A DNA stretch of 33,552 nucleotides from positions 1 through 33,552 of the forward strand of contig QKEJ01000142.1 of assembly GCA_003252375.1 (NCBI GenBank), in the 5' to 3' direction. This document shows positions 1 to 8,515 of the stretch, piece after piece. The notes under the pieces are model-generated. The model saw only the letters and a list, made by a program, of their open reading frames with translations, did not search any database and was not told where the DNA came from. This DNA comes from Halodesulfovibrio sp. (lineage in GTDB: Bacteria > Desulfobacterota > Desulfovibrionia > Desulfovibrionales > Desulfovibrionaceae). Every line of letters starts with the position of its first letter. The first letter of the stretch is position 1. The position numbers were made by a program, and so were the translations under genes.

Positions 1-1
1 T

Positions 2-1879
2 CTGATCTACGAGTCCGGCATGCTGGACCTGAAGGCCCGCATTCTCGGGCAGCTGGATGCGCTGGACTACCTGCACGATCCCCAGGCTTCGGCCCGCGCC
101 GAGCAGCTCAAGGGCATGGCCATTGCCTGTGACGCCGTGATGTTGTTTGCGGAGCGCCATGCCGATTTGGCCGACGCCATGGCCGAAACGGAGCGGGACG
201 ACGCCCGCAGGGACGAACTGCGGGAGATCGCCGCAGTGTGCCGCAGGGTGCCCGCGCATGCGCCGCAGACCTTTCATGAGGCCCTGCAGATGTACTGGTT
301 TGTGCATCTGGGCACCATCACGGAACTGAACGGGTGGGATGCCATGAGCCCGGGGCATCTGGACCAGCACCTGGCTCCCTTCTACGAAAAGGGACTGGCC
401 GACGGAACGCTTACCCGTGAGCGCGCCAAGGAACTGCTGAGCTGTTTCTGGATCAAGGTGAACAACCATCCGGCCCCCCCCAAGGTGGGCGTTACCGCCA
501 AGGAGAGCGGCACCTACAACGATTTTACCCAGATCAACCTCGGCGGTCTCAGGCGGGACGGCTCGGACGGCGTGAGCGCGGTCTCCTACCTGATTCTTGA
601 GGTGGTGGACGAGCTGCATCTGTTGCAGCCCCAGCCCAGCGTGCATGTGAGCAGCGTGACGCCGGACCGCTTTCTCAAGGCGGCGGCGCGGGTTATCCGC
701 AAGGGGTACGGGTATCCCAGCGTGTTCAACACGGATACCGTGGTCATGCAGCAGATCCGCGTGGGCAAGTCCGTGGAGGACGCCCGCGAGGGCGGAACCA
801 GCGGCTGCGTGGAGACGGGCTGTTTCGGCAAGGAAGCGTATGTGCTCACCGGCTATCTGAACGTGCCCAAGGTGCTGGAGCTGGCCCTGAACAACGGGAC
901 GGACCCGCTGTCGGGCAAGCGCGTGGGGCTGGAAACAGGTGACCCCCGAACCTTCGAAACCTTTGATGATCTGTATGCCGCCTTTGTCCGCCAGCTGGAA
1001 TACGTGGTGGATCTGAAGATCCGGGTGAACAACTACATAGAGCGCATGTACGCCGAACACTCGCCGGCGCCGCTGCTTTCCGTGGTCATCCGCGGGTGCA
1101 TCGAGAGCGGCCGTGATTATTACAACGGCGGGCCGCGCTACAACACCACCTACATCCAGTGCTGCGGCATCGGGACGGTGACGGACAGCCTGTCCGCCCT
1201 CAAGACCCACGTGTTCGAAGGGAATACGGTCCCCATGGCGACTCTGCTGGAAGCCCTGGCCGCCGATTTTGCGGGGCATGAACCCCTGCGGCTGCGCCTG
1301 TGGAACCGCACGCCCTTTTTCGGCAATGATGATGACAGGGCGGACGACCTCATGCGCCGGGTCTACGATTCGCTCTATGCGGCCATTGACGGCAAGCCAA
1401 ACACCAAGGGCTCCGTGTATCACCTGAACATGCTGTCCACCACCTGCCACGTCTATTTCGGCAAGATGCTCGGCGCAACGCCCAACGGCCGGTTCGCCCA
1501 CCTGCCGGAATCGGACGGAACCTCGCCCTCGCACGGGGCGGACCGTAACGGCCCCACGGCCGTGGTGAAATCGTTGAGCAAGATGGACCAGGTTAAGTCC
1601 GGAGGGACCCTGCTGAACCAGCGGTTCCTGCCCGGCGTGCTGGCCGGGGATGCCGATCTGGACAAGATGATCCGGTTGGTGCGGACCTATTTTGCCCTGC
1701 GCGGACATCACATCCAGTTCAATGTGGTGGATACGGACACCCTGCGCAAGGCGCAGGCCACACCCGACGCGTACCGCAACCTGCTGGTGCGCGTGGCTGG
1801 CTACAGCGACTATTTTGTGGATCTGGATGCCGACCATCAGGAAGAGATCATCAGCCGTACGGAGCAGGAATTCGCATAG
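2..1879 (+). CDS. hypD: trans-4-hydroxy-L-proline dehydratase (glycyl radical enzyme), 5'-truncated
   Basis: The reading frame is open from base 2, so the gene starts before the window. About 625 residues are present, and the family is usually near 785. The active-site loop GTSGCVETGCFGKEA carries the thiyl Cys (codon 806-808) and the general-base Glu (812-814). The C-terminal motif VRVAGYSDYF holds the radical Gly (codon 1799-1801). From family knowledge, the context CVETGCFGKEAYVLTGY is the HypD signature, as distinct from the GCVEP type of choline lyase. HypD dehydrates trans-4-hydroxy-L-proline to 1-pyrroline-5-carboxylate, which a reductase converts to proline. It needs a radical-SAM activase, which is not seen in this window and is presumably upstream. 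A strong terminator 34 bases after the stop separates it from the frd operon. The glycyl radical class is nearly certain; the substrate is inferred from motif memory. Confidence 0.82.
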   Translation: MIYESGMLDLKARILGQLDALDYLHDPQASARAEQLKGMAIACDAVMLFAERHADLADAMAETERDDARRDELREIAAVCRRVPAHAPQTFHEALQMYWFVHLGTITELNGWDAMSPGHLDQHLAPFYEKGLADGTLTRERAKELLSCFWIKVNNHPAPPKVGVTAKESGTYNDFTQINLGGLRRDGSDGVSAVSYLILEVVDELHLLQPQPSVHVSSVTPDRFLKAAARVIRKGYGYPSVFNTDTVVMQQIRVGKSVEDAREGGTSGCVETGCFGKEAYVLTGYLNVPKVLELALNNGTDPLSGKRVGLETGDPRTFETFDDLYAAFVRQLEYVVDLKIRVNNYIERMYAEHSPAPLLSVVIRGCIESGRDYYNGGPRYNTTYIQCCGIGTVTDSLSALKTHVFEGNTVPMATLLEALAADFAGHEPLRLRLWNRTPFFGNDDDRADDLMRRVYDSLYAAIDGKPNTKGSVYHLNMLSTTCHVYFGKMLGATPNGRFAHLPESDGTSPSHGADRNGPTAVVKSLSKMDQVKSGGTLLNQRFLPGVLAGDADLDKMIRLVRTYFALRGHHIQFNVVDTDTLRKAQATPDAYRNLLVRVAGYSDYFVDLDADHQEEIISRTEQEFA

Positions 1880-1912
1880 ATCCCGCGCGACGTATCCTCT
1901 TCGCAAGCCCTA

Positions 1913-1941
1913 GGGGCCGGAGCAGTGCTCCGGCCCCTTTT
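1913..1941 (+). terminator. Intrinsic terminator of hypD
   Basis: A perfect 11-bp stem (ggggccggagc, 1913-1923, with gctccggcccc, 1927-1937) closes an AGT loop and is followed by TTTT. It lies 34 bases after the stop codon and isolates the glycyl radical gene from the frd promoter region. Confidence 0.85.
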
Positions 1942-1984
1942 CCGTTGTCCGGGGAGCTCAATTTTCCCGTCCGGGAGGAGGATT

Positions 1985-2037
1985 TCTCCTGGTGTGGGAA
2001 TTTTCCTGCCGGACAGGAAAATCGTTCTTGCAGGAGA
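1985..2037. promoter_or_regulatory. Nested symmetric palindrome, candidate enhancer (UAS)
   Basis: Inner arms TTTTCCTG (2001-2008) and CAGGAAAA (2014-2021) flank CCGGA. Outer arms TCTCCTG (1985-1991) and CAGGAGA (2031-2037) sit exactly 9 bases outside the inner arms on each side. The 53-bp element is symmetric about position 2011. It lies about 80-130 bp upstream of a -24/-12 promoter, the usual place for a bacterial enhancer-binding protein. Binding by such a protein is inference. Confidence 0.6.
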
Positions 2038-2114
2038 GGAAAAAAAGTGATCAATCAACCAAAAGAGTGTGTATTCATCGGCGTTTCACGGGCATCGAGC
2101 CGGTTGTGAAGCAT

Positions 2115-2129
2115 TGGCACAAACCCTGC
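2115..2129 (+). promoter_or_regulatory. Sigma-54 (-24/-12) promoter of the frd operon
   Basis: TGGCAC (2115-2120) and TGC (2127-2129) are spaced exactly as in the RpoN consensus TGGCACG-N4-TTGC, and a T precedes TGGCAC as the consensus prefers. The match fails at the G after TGGCAC and at the first T of TTGC. Predicted transcription start is near 2141, leaving a leader of about 160 nt. An imperfectly spaced inverted repeat TTGTG-N9-CACAA (2104-2122) overlaps the -24 box and could be a second regulator site. Confidence 0.6.
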
Positions 2130-2302
2130 TTATCTTCTCCCACGTCAATGGCGGTCAGCATTCGCGGGAAGGGCGCGCTGTGTAGCGTGCCGGAACCGCG
2201 TGAAGAGGTAACTGGTTGGAGTTGCCCGGGTTTTCGGAGTGCCCCGGAACCTGAGTCAATCGGTTGTTTTTGACCCATCACCCGATATGGAGGAGTCGTT
2301 AA

Positions 2303-2956
2303 ATGAGTTTACAAAACGTAACGCTGCATGTGCCCCCGAAGGACAAGCTTTCCGGGCGTCTGGATGTCCTGATGATGGTTTCGGGATTCCTGCTTGCACT
2401 GTTTGTCGGCATGCACATGGTGTTTGTCGGCAGCGTCATCATCAGCCCCAAGCTGATGAACGCACTGGCATGGTTCTTTGAAGAGCTGTACCTGGTGCAG
2501 ATCGGTGGTCCCGTCATCCTTCTGGTGATGGTCGGCCATTTCATTCTCGGTGCGCGCAAGATGCCCTTCCGCCAGAAGGAATACGTTGCCTTCCGCGCCC
2601 ATTCCAAGATGATGCACCACACGGACACCACGCTGTGGCTGGTGCAGGTTGCCACCGCCATCATCATTCTGGTCATGGCCAGCATCCACATCTACACCAT
2701 GCTTGATACCCTGCCCATCACGGCGGCCAAGAGCGCCGCCCGCATCCAGCACGGCAACTGGATGCCCTTCTACATCGTCCTGCTGGCCGCTGCCGCCATC
2801 CATATCGTGATCGGCCTGTACCGCATCGGCGTGAAGTTTGCCGTGGTGACCCGCGAAAATCGTCCCAAGGCCCGCAAGTTCATGGTCTATCTGCTCGTTG
2901 CCGCAGCCGTGATCAGCTTCCTGACGCACATTCGCCTGTCACTTCTGACCATCTAA
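2303..2956 (+). CDS. frdC: Fumarate reductase (menaquinol) dihaem cytochrome b subunit
   Basis: Membrane anchor of a quinol:fumarate reductase, 217 residues. Five hydrophobic segments are visible (about 23-48, 62-84, 112-135, 154-175 and 192-212). Four histidines in these segments, H38, H79, H129 and H167, are spaced much like the axial haem ligands of Wolinella succinogenes FrdC, so a dihaem B-type anchor is expected. It passes menaquinol electrons to FrdB. ATG 2303 follows a GGAGGA ribosome site at 2289-2294. It is the first gene of the operon, and frdA starts 12 bases after its stop. The gene order C-A-B is as in Wolinella and Desulfovibrio. Confidence 0.95.
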   Translation: MSLQNVTLHVPPKDKLSGRLDVLMMVSGFLLALFVGMHMVFVGSVIISPKLMNALAWFFEELYLVQIGGPVILLVMVGHFILGARKMPFRQKEYVAFRAHSKMMHHTDTTLWLVQVATAIIILVMASIHIYTMLDTLPITAAKSAARIQHGNWMPFYIVLLAAAAIHIVIGLYRIGVKFAVVTRENRPKARKFMVYLLVAAAVISFLTHIRLSLLTI

Positions 2957-2968
2957 GAGGAGTACCCC

Positions 2969-4870
2969 ATGCAGACCATATATACTGATCTTCTCTGCAT
3001 CGGCGCCGGCCTCGCAGGTGAGCGAGTGGCCGTCGAGGCAGCCATGGCCGGGTTCCGGGTCACCTGTCTTTCCATTGTTCCTCCCCGCCGTTCCCACTCC
3101 TCTGCAGCCCAGGGGGGCATGCAGGCAGCGCTGGGCAACGCCGTGATGGGACAGGGTGACAGCCCCGACGTGCATTTTGCCGACACCGTCAAGGGTTCCG
3201 ACTGGGGCTGTGACCAGGAAGTTGCCCGCATTTTCGCCGACACCGCGCCCATCGTCATGCGCGAAATGGCCCATTGGGGCGTTCCGTGGAACCGAGTGGT
3301 GGCCGGCACGCACACGTATTACAAGGGTGGGAAGCCCTTCGAGGCGGAAGAAGCCGCCGAGAAGCATGGCCTCATCCATGCCCGCGCCTTTGGCGGCACT
3401 GCCAAATGGCGCACATGCTACACTGCGGACGGCACCGGCCGTGCCGTTCTGAATACGCTGGACACCAAGTGTCTGCAGTACGGTGTGGAAATCCATGACC
3501 GCACGCAGGCGGAGGCCCTCATCCACGACGGCGAACGCTGCATGGGCGCCATCGTGCGCTGCCTGAAGACCGGTGAGCTCAAGGCCTACATTGCCAAGGC
3601 CACCCTCATCGCCACCGGCGGCTACGGCCGCATCTACCGCGCCACGACCAACGCCGTCATCTGTGACGGGGGCGGACAGATCATCGCCCTGGATACCGGC
3701 CTTGTGCCCATGGGCAACATGGAAGCCGTGCAGTTCCACCCCACCGGAACCGTGCCCACCGACATTCTGGTGACCGAAGGCTGCCGCGGTGACGGCGGCA
3801 CCCTGCTGGACGTGAACGAATACCGTTTCATGCCCGACTACGAGCCGGAAAAGGCGGAACTCGCCTCCCGTGACGTCGTGTCCCGGCGCATGATCGAGCA
3901 CATCCGCAAGGGCTTCGGCGTGCAGAGCCCCTACGGCGAGCACCTCTGGCTGGATATCCGGCATCTCGGGGTCAAGCACATCACCACCAAGCTGCGTGAA
4001 GTGTACGACATCTGCACCAACTTCCTCGGGGTGGACCCCATCCATCAGCTCATCCCCGTGCGGCCCACGCACCACTATTCCATGGGCGGCGTGCGCGTGG
4101 ACAAGAACGGCCATGCCTACGGCCTGAAGGGCCTGTTCTCCGCCGGCGAATCCGCCTGCTGGGACATGCACGGCTTCAACCGTCTGGGTGGCAACTCCCT
4201 TGCGGAAACCGTTGTTGCCGGTACCTACATCGGCAAGCAGGTCGCCCAGTTCCTCCAGGGCTATGATCTGGACATCAAGTCCGCCGCCATCCGTGATGCG
4301 CATGACAAGATCGCCGAGCGCATCAAGAACATCGCCACGAGCGCCAAGGGCCGCGAAAACTGCTACCAGCTGCGCAACGAGATGCAGGACGCGATGATGG
4401 AGCATGTGGGCATCTTCCGTAACGAGAAGGATCTCAAGGAAGGCGTGGACAAGCTGCAGGCGCTGTATGAGCGTTCCATGAACATCGGCCTGCAGGCTTC
4501 CTCCAAGGGCTTCACCCCGGAAATGTCCATGGCGCTGCGCATCCCCGGCATGCTCAAGCTGGCCCTGTGCACCGCCTACGGCGCACTGATGCGGACGGAG
4601 TCGCGCGGGGCGCATACCCGCGAGGACTACCCCGAGCGTAACGACCGTGACTGGCTGAACCGTACCCTTGCCTACTGGAAGGACGGCGAAACCCTGCCCG
4701 TGCTGAAGTACGAAGAGGCCTCTCCCTACTATGAACTGCCCCCCGGCGACCGCGGGTATGGCGGCGGCAAGATCATCACCGCTGAACTGCCCCCGGAAAA
4801 GCTGACTGTCCCAAGCAAGGGCAAGGACGAACCTGCGGCCAAGCCCGCCAAATCCGCCAAAAAGAAGTAA
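2969..4870 (+). CDS. frdA: Fumarate reductase flavoprotein subunit
   Basis: Catalytic subunit, 633 residues, which reduces fumarate to succinate on the cytoplasmic side. An N-terminal FAD fold (IGAGLAGERVAVEAA, 11-25) is followed by RSHSSAAQGG, whose H43 sits at the position of the covalent 8-alpha-histidyl FAD in Wolinella FrdA. Substrate-site motifs include QFHPTG, TEGCRGDGG, RPTHHYSMGG and GFNRLGGNSLAE. The last 20 or so residues form a Lys/Ala/Pro-rich tail ending AKSAKKK, with no obvious catalytic role. A GAGGAG ribosome site precedes the ATG. In a sulfate reducer it could run as fumarate reductase or, with reverse electron flow, as succinate dehydrogenase. Confidence 0.97.
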   Translation: MQTIYTDLLCIGAGLAGERVAVEAAMAGFRVTCLSIVPPRRSHSSAAQGGMQAALGNAVMGQGDSPDVHFADTVKGSDWGCDQEVARIFADTAPIVMREMAHWGVPWNRVVAGTHTYYKGGKPFEAEEAAEKHGLIHARAFGGTAKWRTCYTADGTGRAVLNTLDTKCLQYGVEIHDRTQAEALIHDGERCMGAIVRCLKTGELKAYIAKATLIATGGYGRIYRATTNAVICDGGGQIIALDTGLVPMGNMEAVQFHPTGTVPTDILVTEGCRGDGGTLLDVNEYRFMPDYEPEKAELASRDVVSRRMIEHIRKGFGVQSPYGEHLWLDIRHLGVKHITTKLREVYDICTNFLGVDPIHQLIPVRPTHHYSMGGVRVDKNGHAYGLKGLFSAGESACWDMHGFNRLGGNSLAETVVAGTYIGKQVAQFLQGYDLDIKSAAIRDAHDKIAERIKNIATSAKGRENCYQLRNEMQDAMMEHVGIFRNEKDLKEGVDKLQALYERSMNIGLQASSKGFTPEMSMALRIPGMLKLALCTAYGALMRTESRGAHTREDYPERNDRDWLNRTLAYWKDGETLPVLKYEEASPYYELPPGDRGYGGGKIITAELPPEKLTVPSKGKDEPAAKPAKSAKKK

Positions 4871-4882
4871 GGGGAGGATAGT

Positions 4883-5671
4883 ATGTCACGCAGACTCCAC
4901 ATCGAAATATTCCGCTACAATCCGCTGGACCCTGATTCCGTCCCGCACATGCAGTCGTTCTACGTGAACGAATACGATTCCATGACCCTGTTCATCGCGC
5001 TGAACATCATCCGCGAAGAACAGGACCCCAGCGTGCAGTTCGACTTCTGCTGCCGGGCGGGCATCTGCGGCTCCTGCGGCATGGTCATCAACGGCCGCCC
5101 CGGTCTTGCCTGCCATACGCAGACCAGGGACCTGCCCGAGCACATCGTGCTGCACCCGCTGCCCGTGTTCAAGCTCATCGGGGACCTGTCCGTGGACACG
5201 GGCACCTGGTTCCGCGCCGTGGGCAAGAAGATCGAGGCCTGGGTGCACTCCGACGATACCGCCTTTGACGTCCGCGCCGAAGAGGCCCGCATGGAAAACG
5301 CCCTGGCCGAGCAGATCTTCGAGCTCGACCGCTGCGTGGAATGCGGCTGCTGCATCGCTGCCTGCGGCACGGCCCGCATGCGCGAGGACTTCCTCGGCGC
5401 CGCCACCATCAACAGGGTGGCCCGGTTCTACATCGACCCCCGCGACGAGCGTTCCGACGACGACTACTATGACGTCATCGGCAATGATCAGGGCGTGTTC
5501 GGCTGCATGGGCCTGCTCGGCTGCGAAGACGTGTGTCCCAAGAAGATCCCGCTGCAGGACCAGCTGGGCATCATGCGCCGCATGCTGGCCCTCAACTCGG
5601 TGAAGGGCATCCTGCCCAAGGGCATTCTGGATAAGATGAAGCACAAGGGATGCTGTCATGAAAAGCATTAA
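4883..5671 (+). CDS. frdB: Fumarate reductase iron-sulfur subunit
   Basis: Electron-transfer subunit between FrdC haem and FrdA flavin, 262 residues. The plant-ferredoxin-type [2Fe-2S] cluster is ligated by C57, C62, C65 and C77 (CRAGICGSCG...LAC). C151, C154, C157 and C161 (CVECGCCIAAC) with C208, C214 and C218 (GCMGLLGCEDVC) supply the [4Fe-4S] and [3Fe-4S] clusters. The residue numbers are those I recall for Wolinella FrdB, which supports a B-type enzyme. A GGGGAGGA ribosome site lies between frdA and this ATG. The 3' end overlaps the fumarase alpha start by 14 bases, suggesting translational coupling. Confidence 0.97.
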   Translation: MSRRLHIEIFRYNPLDPDSVPHMQSFYVNEYDSMTLFIALNIIREEQDPSVQFDFCCRAGICGSCGMVINGRPGLACHTQTRDLPEHIVLHPLPVFKLIGDLSVDTGTWFRAVGKKIEAWVHSDDTAFDVRAEEARMENALAEQIFELDRCVECGCCIAACGTARMREDFLGAATINRVARFYIDPRDERSDDDYYDVIGNDQGVFGCMGLLGCEDVCPKKIPLQDQLGIMRRMLALNSVKGILPKGILDKMKHKGCCHEKH

Positions 5672-6494
5672 GGCCAAGGACATTCATGACGGGGTGGTCG
5701 GCATCGTCATGCAGGCCGCCCGGTACCTTCCCGACGACGTGCGCTCCGCACTCAAGACCTCGCTGGAGAACGAAACCTCCGATTCCGCCCGCGAGATCTT
5801 GGGACAGCTGCTGGAGAACGCCGATCTCGCCGCCACCTCCGGCCTGCCGCTGTGTCAGGATACCGGGGTGGGCGTGTTCTTCGTGGAACTGGGGGCCGAT
5901 GTGCACGTCGAGGGCAACCTCGTGGAGATCATCAACGGCGCCATGGTGGAAGGGTATGAAAAGGGCCTGCTGCGCAAGTCCCTGTGCCATCCGCTGACCC
6001 GCAAGAACACCGGAGACAACAGCCCCGCCGTGGTGCACGTGGATATCGTGCCCGGCGACAAGCTGAAGATAAAGCACATGGCCAAGGGCGGCGGTTCCGA
6101 GAACATGTCGCGCTGCACCATGCTCACGCCTGCCCAGGGATGGGCGGGCATCAAGGAATTCGTGGTACGCCGCATGGCCGAAGCCGGACCCAACCCCTGC
6201 CCGCCCACCATCGTGGGCGTGGGCATTGGCGGGACCTTCGACGTTGCGCCTGCGCTGGCCAAGAAGGCCCTGTTCCGTCCTGTCGGTGAGCGGAATGCCG
6301 ATCCCGAGATCGCGGCCATGGAAGAGGAACTGCTGGCCGCCATCAACGAGCTGGGCATCGGGCCCATGGGGCTCGGCGGCAGGACCACCAGCCTGGACGT
6401 GAAGATCGAGATGCGCCCCTGCCACATCGCCAGCCTGCCGCTGGCCGTGAACGTGCAGTGCCACTCTTCCCGCATCAAGGAGGTCGTTCTGTAA
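5658..6494 (+). CDS. fumA: Class I fumarate hydratase, alpha subunit
   Basis: N-terminal (TtdA-like) half of the two-subunit, oxygen-sensitive [4Fe-4S] fumarase, 278 residues. Likely cluster cysteines are C66 (LPLCQDTG), C153 (SRCTMLTPAQG) and C181 (NPCPPTIVG). With the beta subunit it interconverts fumarate and malate, linking FrdABC to malic enzyme. The ATG lies inside the end of frdB, after AAGGGA. The stop TAA shares its last A with the start of the beta gene. The symbol follows common use for split fumarases; it is not the long single-chain E. coli FumA. Confidence 0.92.
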   Translation: MKSIKAKDIHDGVVGIVMQAARYLPDDVRSALKTSLENETSDSAREILGQLLENADLAATSGLPLCQDTGVGVFFVELGADVHVEGNLVEIINGAMVEGYEKGLLRKSLCHPLTRKNTGDNSPAVVHVDIVPGDKLKIKHMAKGGGSENMSRCTMLTPAQGWAGIKEFVVRRMAEAGPNPCPPTIVGVGIGGTFDVAPALAKKALFRPVGERNADPEIAAMEEELLAAINELGIGPMGLGGRTTSLDVKIEMRPCHIASLPLAVNVQCHSSRIKEVVL

Positions 6495-7039
6495 TGGCTA
6501 CGTACACTCTGACCACCCCGCTGCGCGACGAGGATCTGCTGAAGCTCAAGGTGGGTGATGTGGTGAAGCTGAACGGCACCATCTACACCGCCCGTGACGC
6601 CGCCCACAAGCGGCTGTGCGACCAGCTGGACAACAACGAGAAACTTCCCTTCGAGCTGCAGGGCGCCGTGATCTACTACGTCGGTCCGAGCCCCGCACCG
6701 GAAGGCAGACCCATCGGTGCCGCCGGTCCCACGACCAGCTACCGCATGGATTCCTACGCACCCCGGCTGCACAGCCTGGGCGTGAAGGCAAGTATCGGCA
6801 AAGGAAAGCGTAGCGCTGCGGTTCGCGAAGCCCTGCAGAAGCATGTGGGGGTCTACTTCGGCGCAACCGGCGGCGCGGGCGCGCTGCTTTCGCAATGCAT
6901 CACGGCTGCGGAGGTCATCGCCTTTGACGACCTCGGGCCCGAGGCCGTGCGCAAGCTGACAGTGAAAGATTTCCCGTTGCTCGTGGTCAATGACGCCCAC
7001 GGCAACGAGCAATATGCCAAACCCAACTACGATCTGTAG
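6494..7039 (+). CDS. fumB: Class I fumarate hydratase, beta subunit
   Basis: C-terminal (TtdB-like) half of the split fumarase, 181 residues from ATG 6494. The start is chosen because AAGGAGG lies at 6477-6483 and the product then begins MATYTLTTPLRDEDLLKLKVGD, the usual beta-subunit N-terminus. An upstream in-frame ATG at 6458 lies inside the alpha gene and lacks such a site. Typical motifs are GPTTSYRMDSY and ATGGAGALLSQCI. It overlaps fumA by one base (TAATG). Confidence 0.92.
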   Translation: MATYTLTTPLRDEDLLKLKVGDVVKLNGTIYTARDAAHKRLCDQLDNNEKLPFELQGAVIYYVGPSPAPEGRPIGAAGPTTSYRMDSYAPRLHSLGVKASIGKGKRSAAVREALQKHVGVYFGATGGAGALLSQCITAAEVIAFDDLGPEAVRKLTVKDFPLLVVNDAHGNEQYAKPNYDL

Positions 7040-7069
7040 AGGGTAACCCGTCACTCAGAGGAGAACCAT

Positions 7070-8392
7070 ATGGCCCTGTACACCAAGCAAGAAGCACTTG
7101 ATTACCACGAGCTTCCCCGCCGCGGGAAGGTTGAAGTCGTTCCGGTCAAGCCCTGCAATACGCAGAAGGACCTTTCTCTCGCCTATTCTCCGGGCGTTGC
7201 GGAAGCCTGCATGGCTATTCACAAGGACCCCGCGCTGGTCGATGTGTACACCGGTCGTGCCAACCTCGTCGGTGTCGTGTCCGACGGCACCGCCGTGCTC
7301 GGTCTGGGCAACATCGGCCCCAAGGCCGGCAAGCCCGTCATGGAAGGCAAGGGCGTCCTGTTCAAGACCTTCTGCGACATCGACGTCTTCGACATCAACC
7401 TTGATGTGAAGAGCGCTGATCAGCTCATCGACATCGTCAAGGCCATGGAACCCACCTTCGGGGGCATCAACCTCGAAGACATCAAGGCTCCCGAGTGCTT
7501 CTACATTGAAGAGACGCTCAAGCGTGAAATGAACATTCCCGTGTTCCACGATGACCAGCATGGTACGGCGGTCATCTCCGGTGCGGGTATCATCAACGCC
7601 TGCGAGATCACCAACCGCAAGATGGAAGACATGAAGGTCGTCGTCGTGGGTGCCGGTGCCGCCGGCATTGCCTGCGCCACCTTCTACGTGCAGCTTGGCG
7701 TGGATCCCAAGAACATCTTCATGTTCGACTCCCGCGGGCTCATCCACAAGGGCCGCGAAGGCATGAACAAGTACAAGGCGGCATTCGCACAGGACAAGGA
7801 CTACGGCTCGCTGGCCGAGTGCCTGAAGGGTGCGGACTGCTTCCTCGGCCTGTCCGTGCAGGATCTGCTGAACAAGGAAATGGTCCAGTCCATGGCCAAG
7901 GATCCCATCATCTACGCCATGGCCAACCCCAACCCGGAAATTCCGTATCCCCTCGCCAAGGAAGCCAGCCCCAACTGCATCATGGGTACCGGGCGCTCCG
8001 ACTTCCCCAACCAGGTGAACAACGTTTCCGGCTTCCCGTACATCTTCCGCGGCGCGCTGGATGTACAGGCCACCGAGATCAACGAGGAAATGAAAGTTGC
8101 CGCTGCCAAGTCCCTCGCTGCTCTGGCCAAGGAACCCGTACCGAGCGAAATCTGCGATGCCTACGGCGTCAAGGAACTGAAGTTCGGTGTGGACTACGTC
8201 ATTCCCAAGCCCCTGGATGCACGCATCCTGGAATGGGAAGTACCCGCCGTAGCCAAGGCGGCCATGGAAACGGGCGTTGCCCGCGCCCCCATCGCCGACC
8301 TGAAGGCGTACACCGCAACGCTTAAGGAACGAGTTGCCGCGTCCCGCAAGCGTATCAATACGTACGTCAAGAGCTACGGATTCGAGTTCTAA
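7070..8392 (+). CDS. mae: Malic enzyme, NAD(P)-dependent, short bacterial type
   Basis: Oxidatively decarboxylates malate to pyruvate and CO2, 440 residues. Key features are the catalytic Tyr in [11 protein letters not shown] (Y39), the metal/Lys region [12 protein letters not shown], the HDDQHGTA motif and a Rossmann site [13 protein letters not shown]. The size fits the short form without the phosphotransacetylase domain. Cofactor choice cannot be settled by eye; NADP is favoured because nfnAB lies in the same cluster. An AGAGGAGAA ribosome site precedes ATG 7070, 30 bases after fumB. Confidence 0.93.
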   Translation: MALYTKQEALDYHELPRRGKVEVVPVKPCNTQKDLSLAYSPGVAEACMAIHKDPALVDVYTGRANLVGVVSDGTAVLGLGNIGPKAGKPVMEGKGVLFKTFCDIDVFDINLDVKSADQLIDIVKAMEPTFGGINLEDIKAPECFYIEETLKREMNIPVFHDDQHGTAVISGAGIINACEITNRKMEDMKVVVVGAGAAGIACATFYVQLGVDPKNIFMFDSRGLIHKGREGMNKYKAAFAQDKDYGSLAECLKGADCFLGLSVQDLLNKEMVQSMAKDPIIYAMANPNPEIPYPLAKEASPNCIMGTGRSDFPNQVNNVSGFPYIFRGALDVQATEINEEMKVAAAKSLAALAKEPVPSEICDAYGVKELKFGVDYVIPKPLDARILEWEVPAVAKAAMETGVARAPIADLKAYTATLKERVAASRKRINTYVKSYGFEF

Positions 8393-8400
8393 GTATTGGC

Positions 8401-8435
8401 CCGCCCGCCGGTGCTGTGCCGGCGGGCGGTTACCT
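8401..8435 (+). terminator. Hairpin after malic enzyme, weak terminator or processing site
   Basis: A perfect 11-bp GC stem (8401-8411 with 8419-8429) closes a 7-nt loop just after the mae stop. Only TT follows, so termination is probably partial. It may set the ratio between the frd-fum-mae message and the downstream transporter-nfn message, or stabilise the upstream 3' end. Confidence 0.55.
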
Positions 8436-8515
8436 CCTGCGACCTTTGGTCCGTGAGGGACCGTCACCCCCCGCTGACCCATGACCGATCAACGTGTTTA
8501 ATGAGGATATAACAC

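Larger units (their letters stand above)
1880..2302 (+). other. Intergenic regulatory region before frdC
   Basis: This 423-base gap holds no convincing gene. From left to right it contains the hypD terminator, three TTTTCC-containing partial palindromes (TTTTCC at 1938, 1962 and 2001), a nested symmetric palindrome (1985-2037), a sigma-54-type promoter (2115-2129) and a leader of about 160 nt to the frdC start. Short frames within it have no ribosome binding site and resemble no family I know. Confidence 0.6.

Noticed and set aside
2-1879. Pyruvate formate-lyase or choline TMA-lyase
   Set aside because: Pyruvate formate-lyase has a Cys-Cys pair at the active site. Choline lyase has a GCVEP-type loop. 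This protein has GCVETGCFGKEA, the hydroxyproline dehydratase pattern.
2939-4615. Long open frame on the minus strand opposite frdA
   Set aside because: It has no ribosome site, a His/Gly/Val-rich composition typical of an antisense frame in GC-rich coding DNA, and lies opposite an unmistakable gene.
7055-8482. Minus-strand open frame opposite malic enzyme
   Set aside because: Malic enzyme motifs are on the plus strand, and the antisense product has low-complexity Gly/His/Asp composition.
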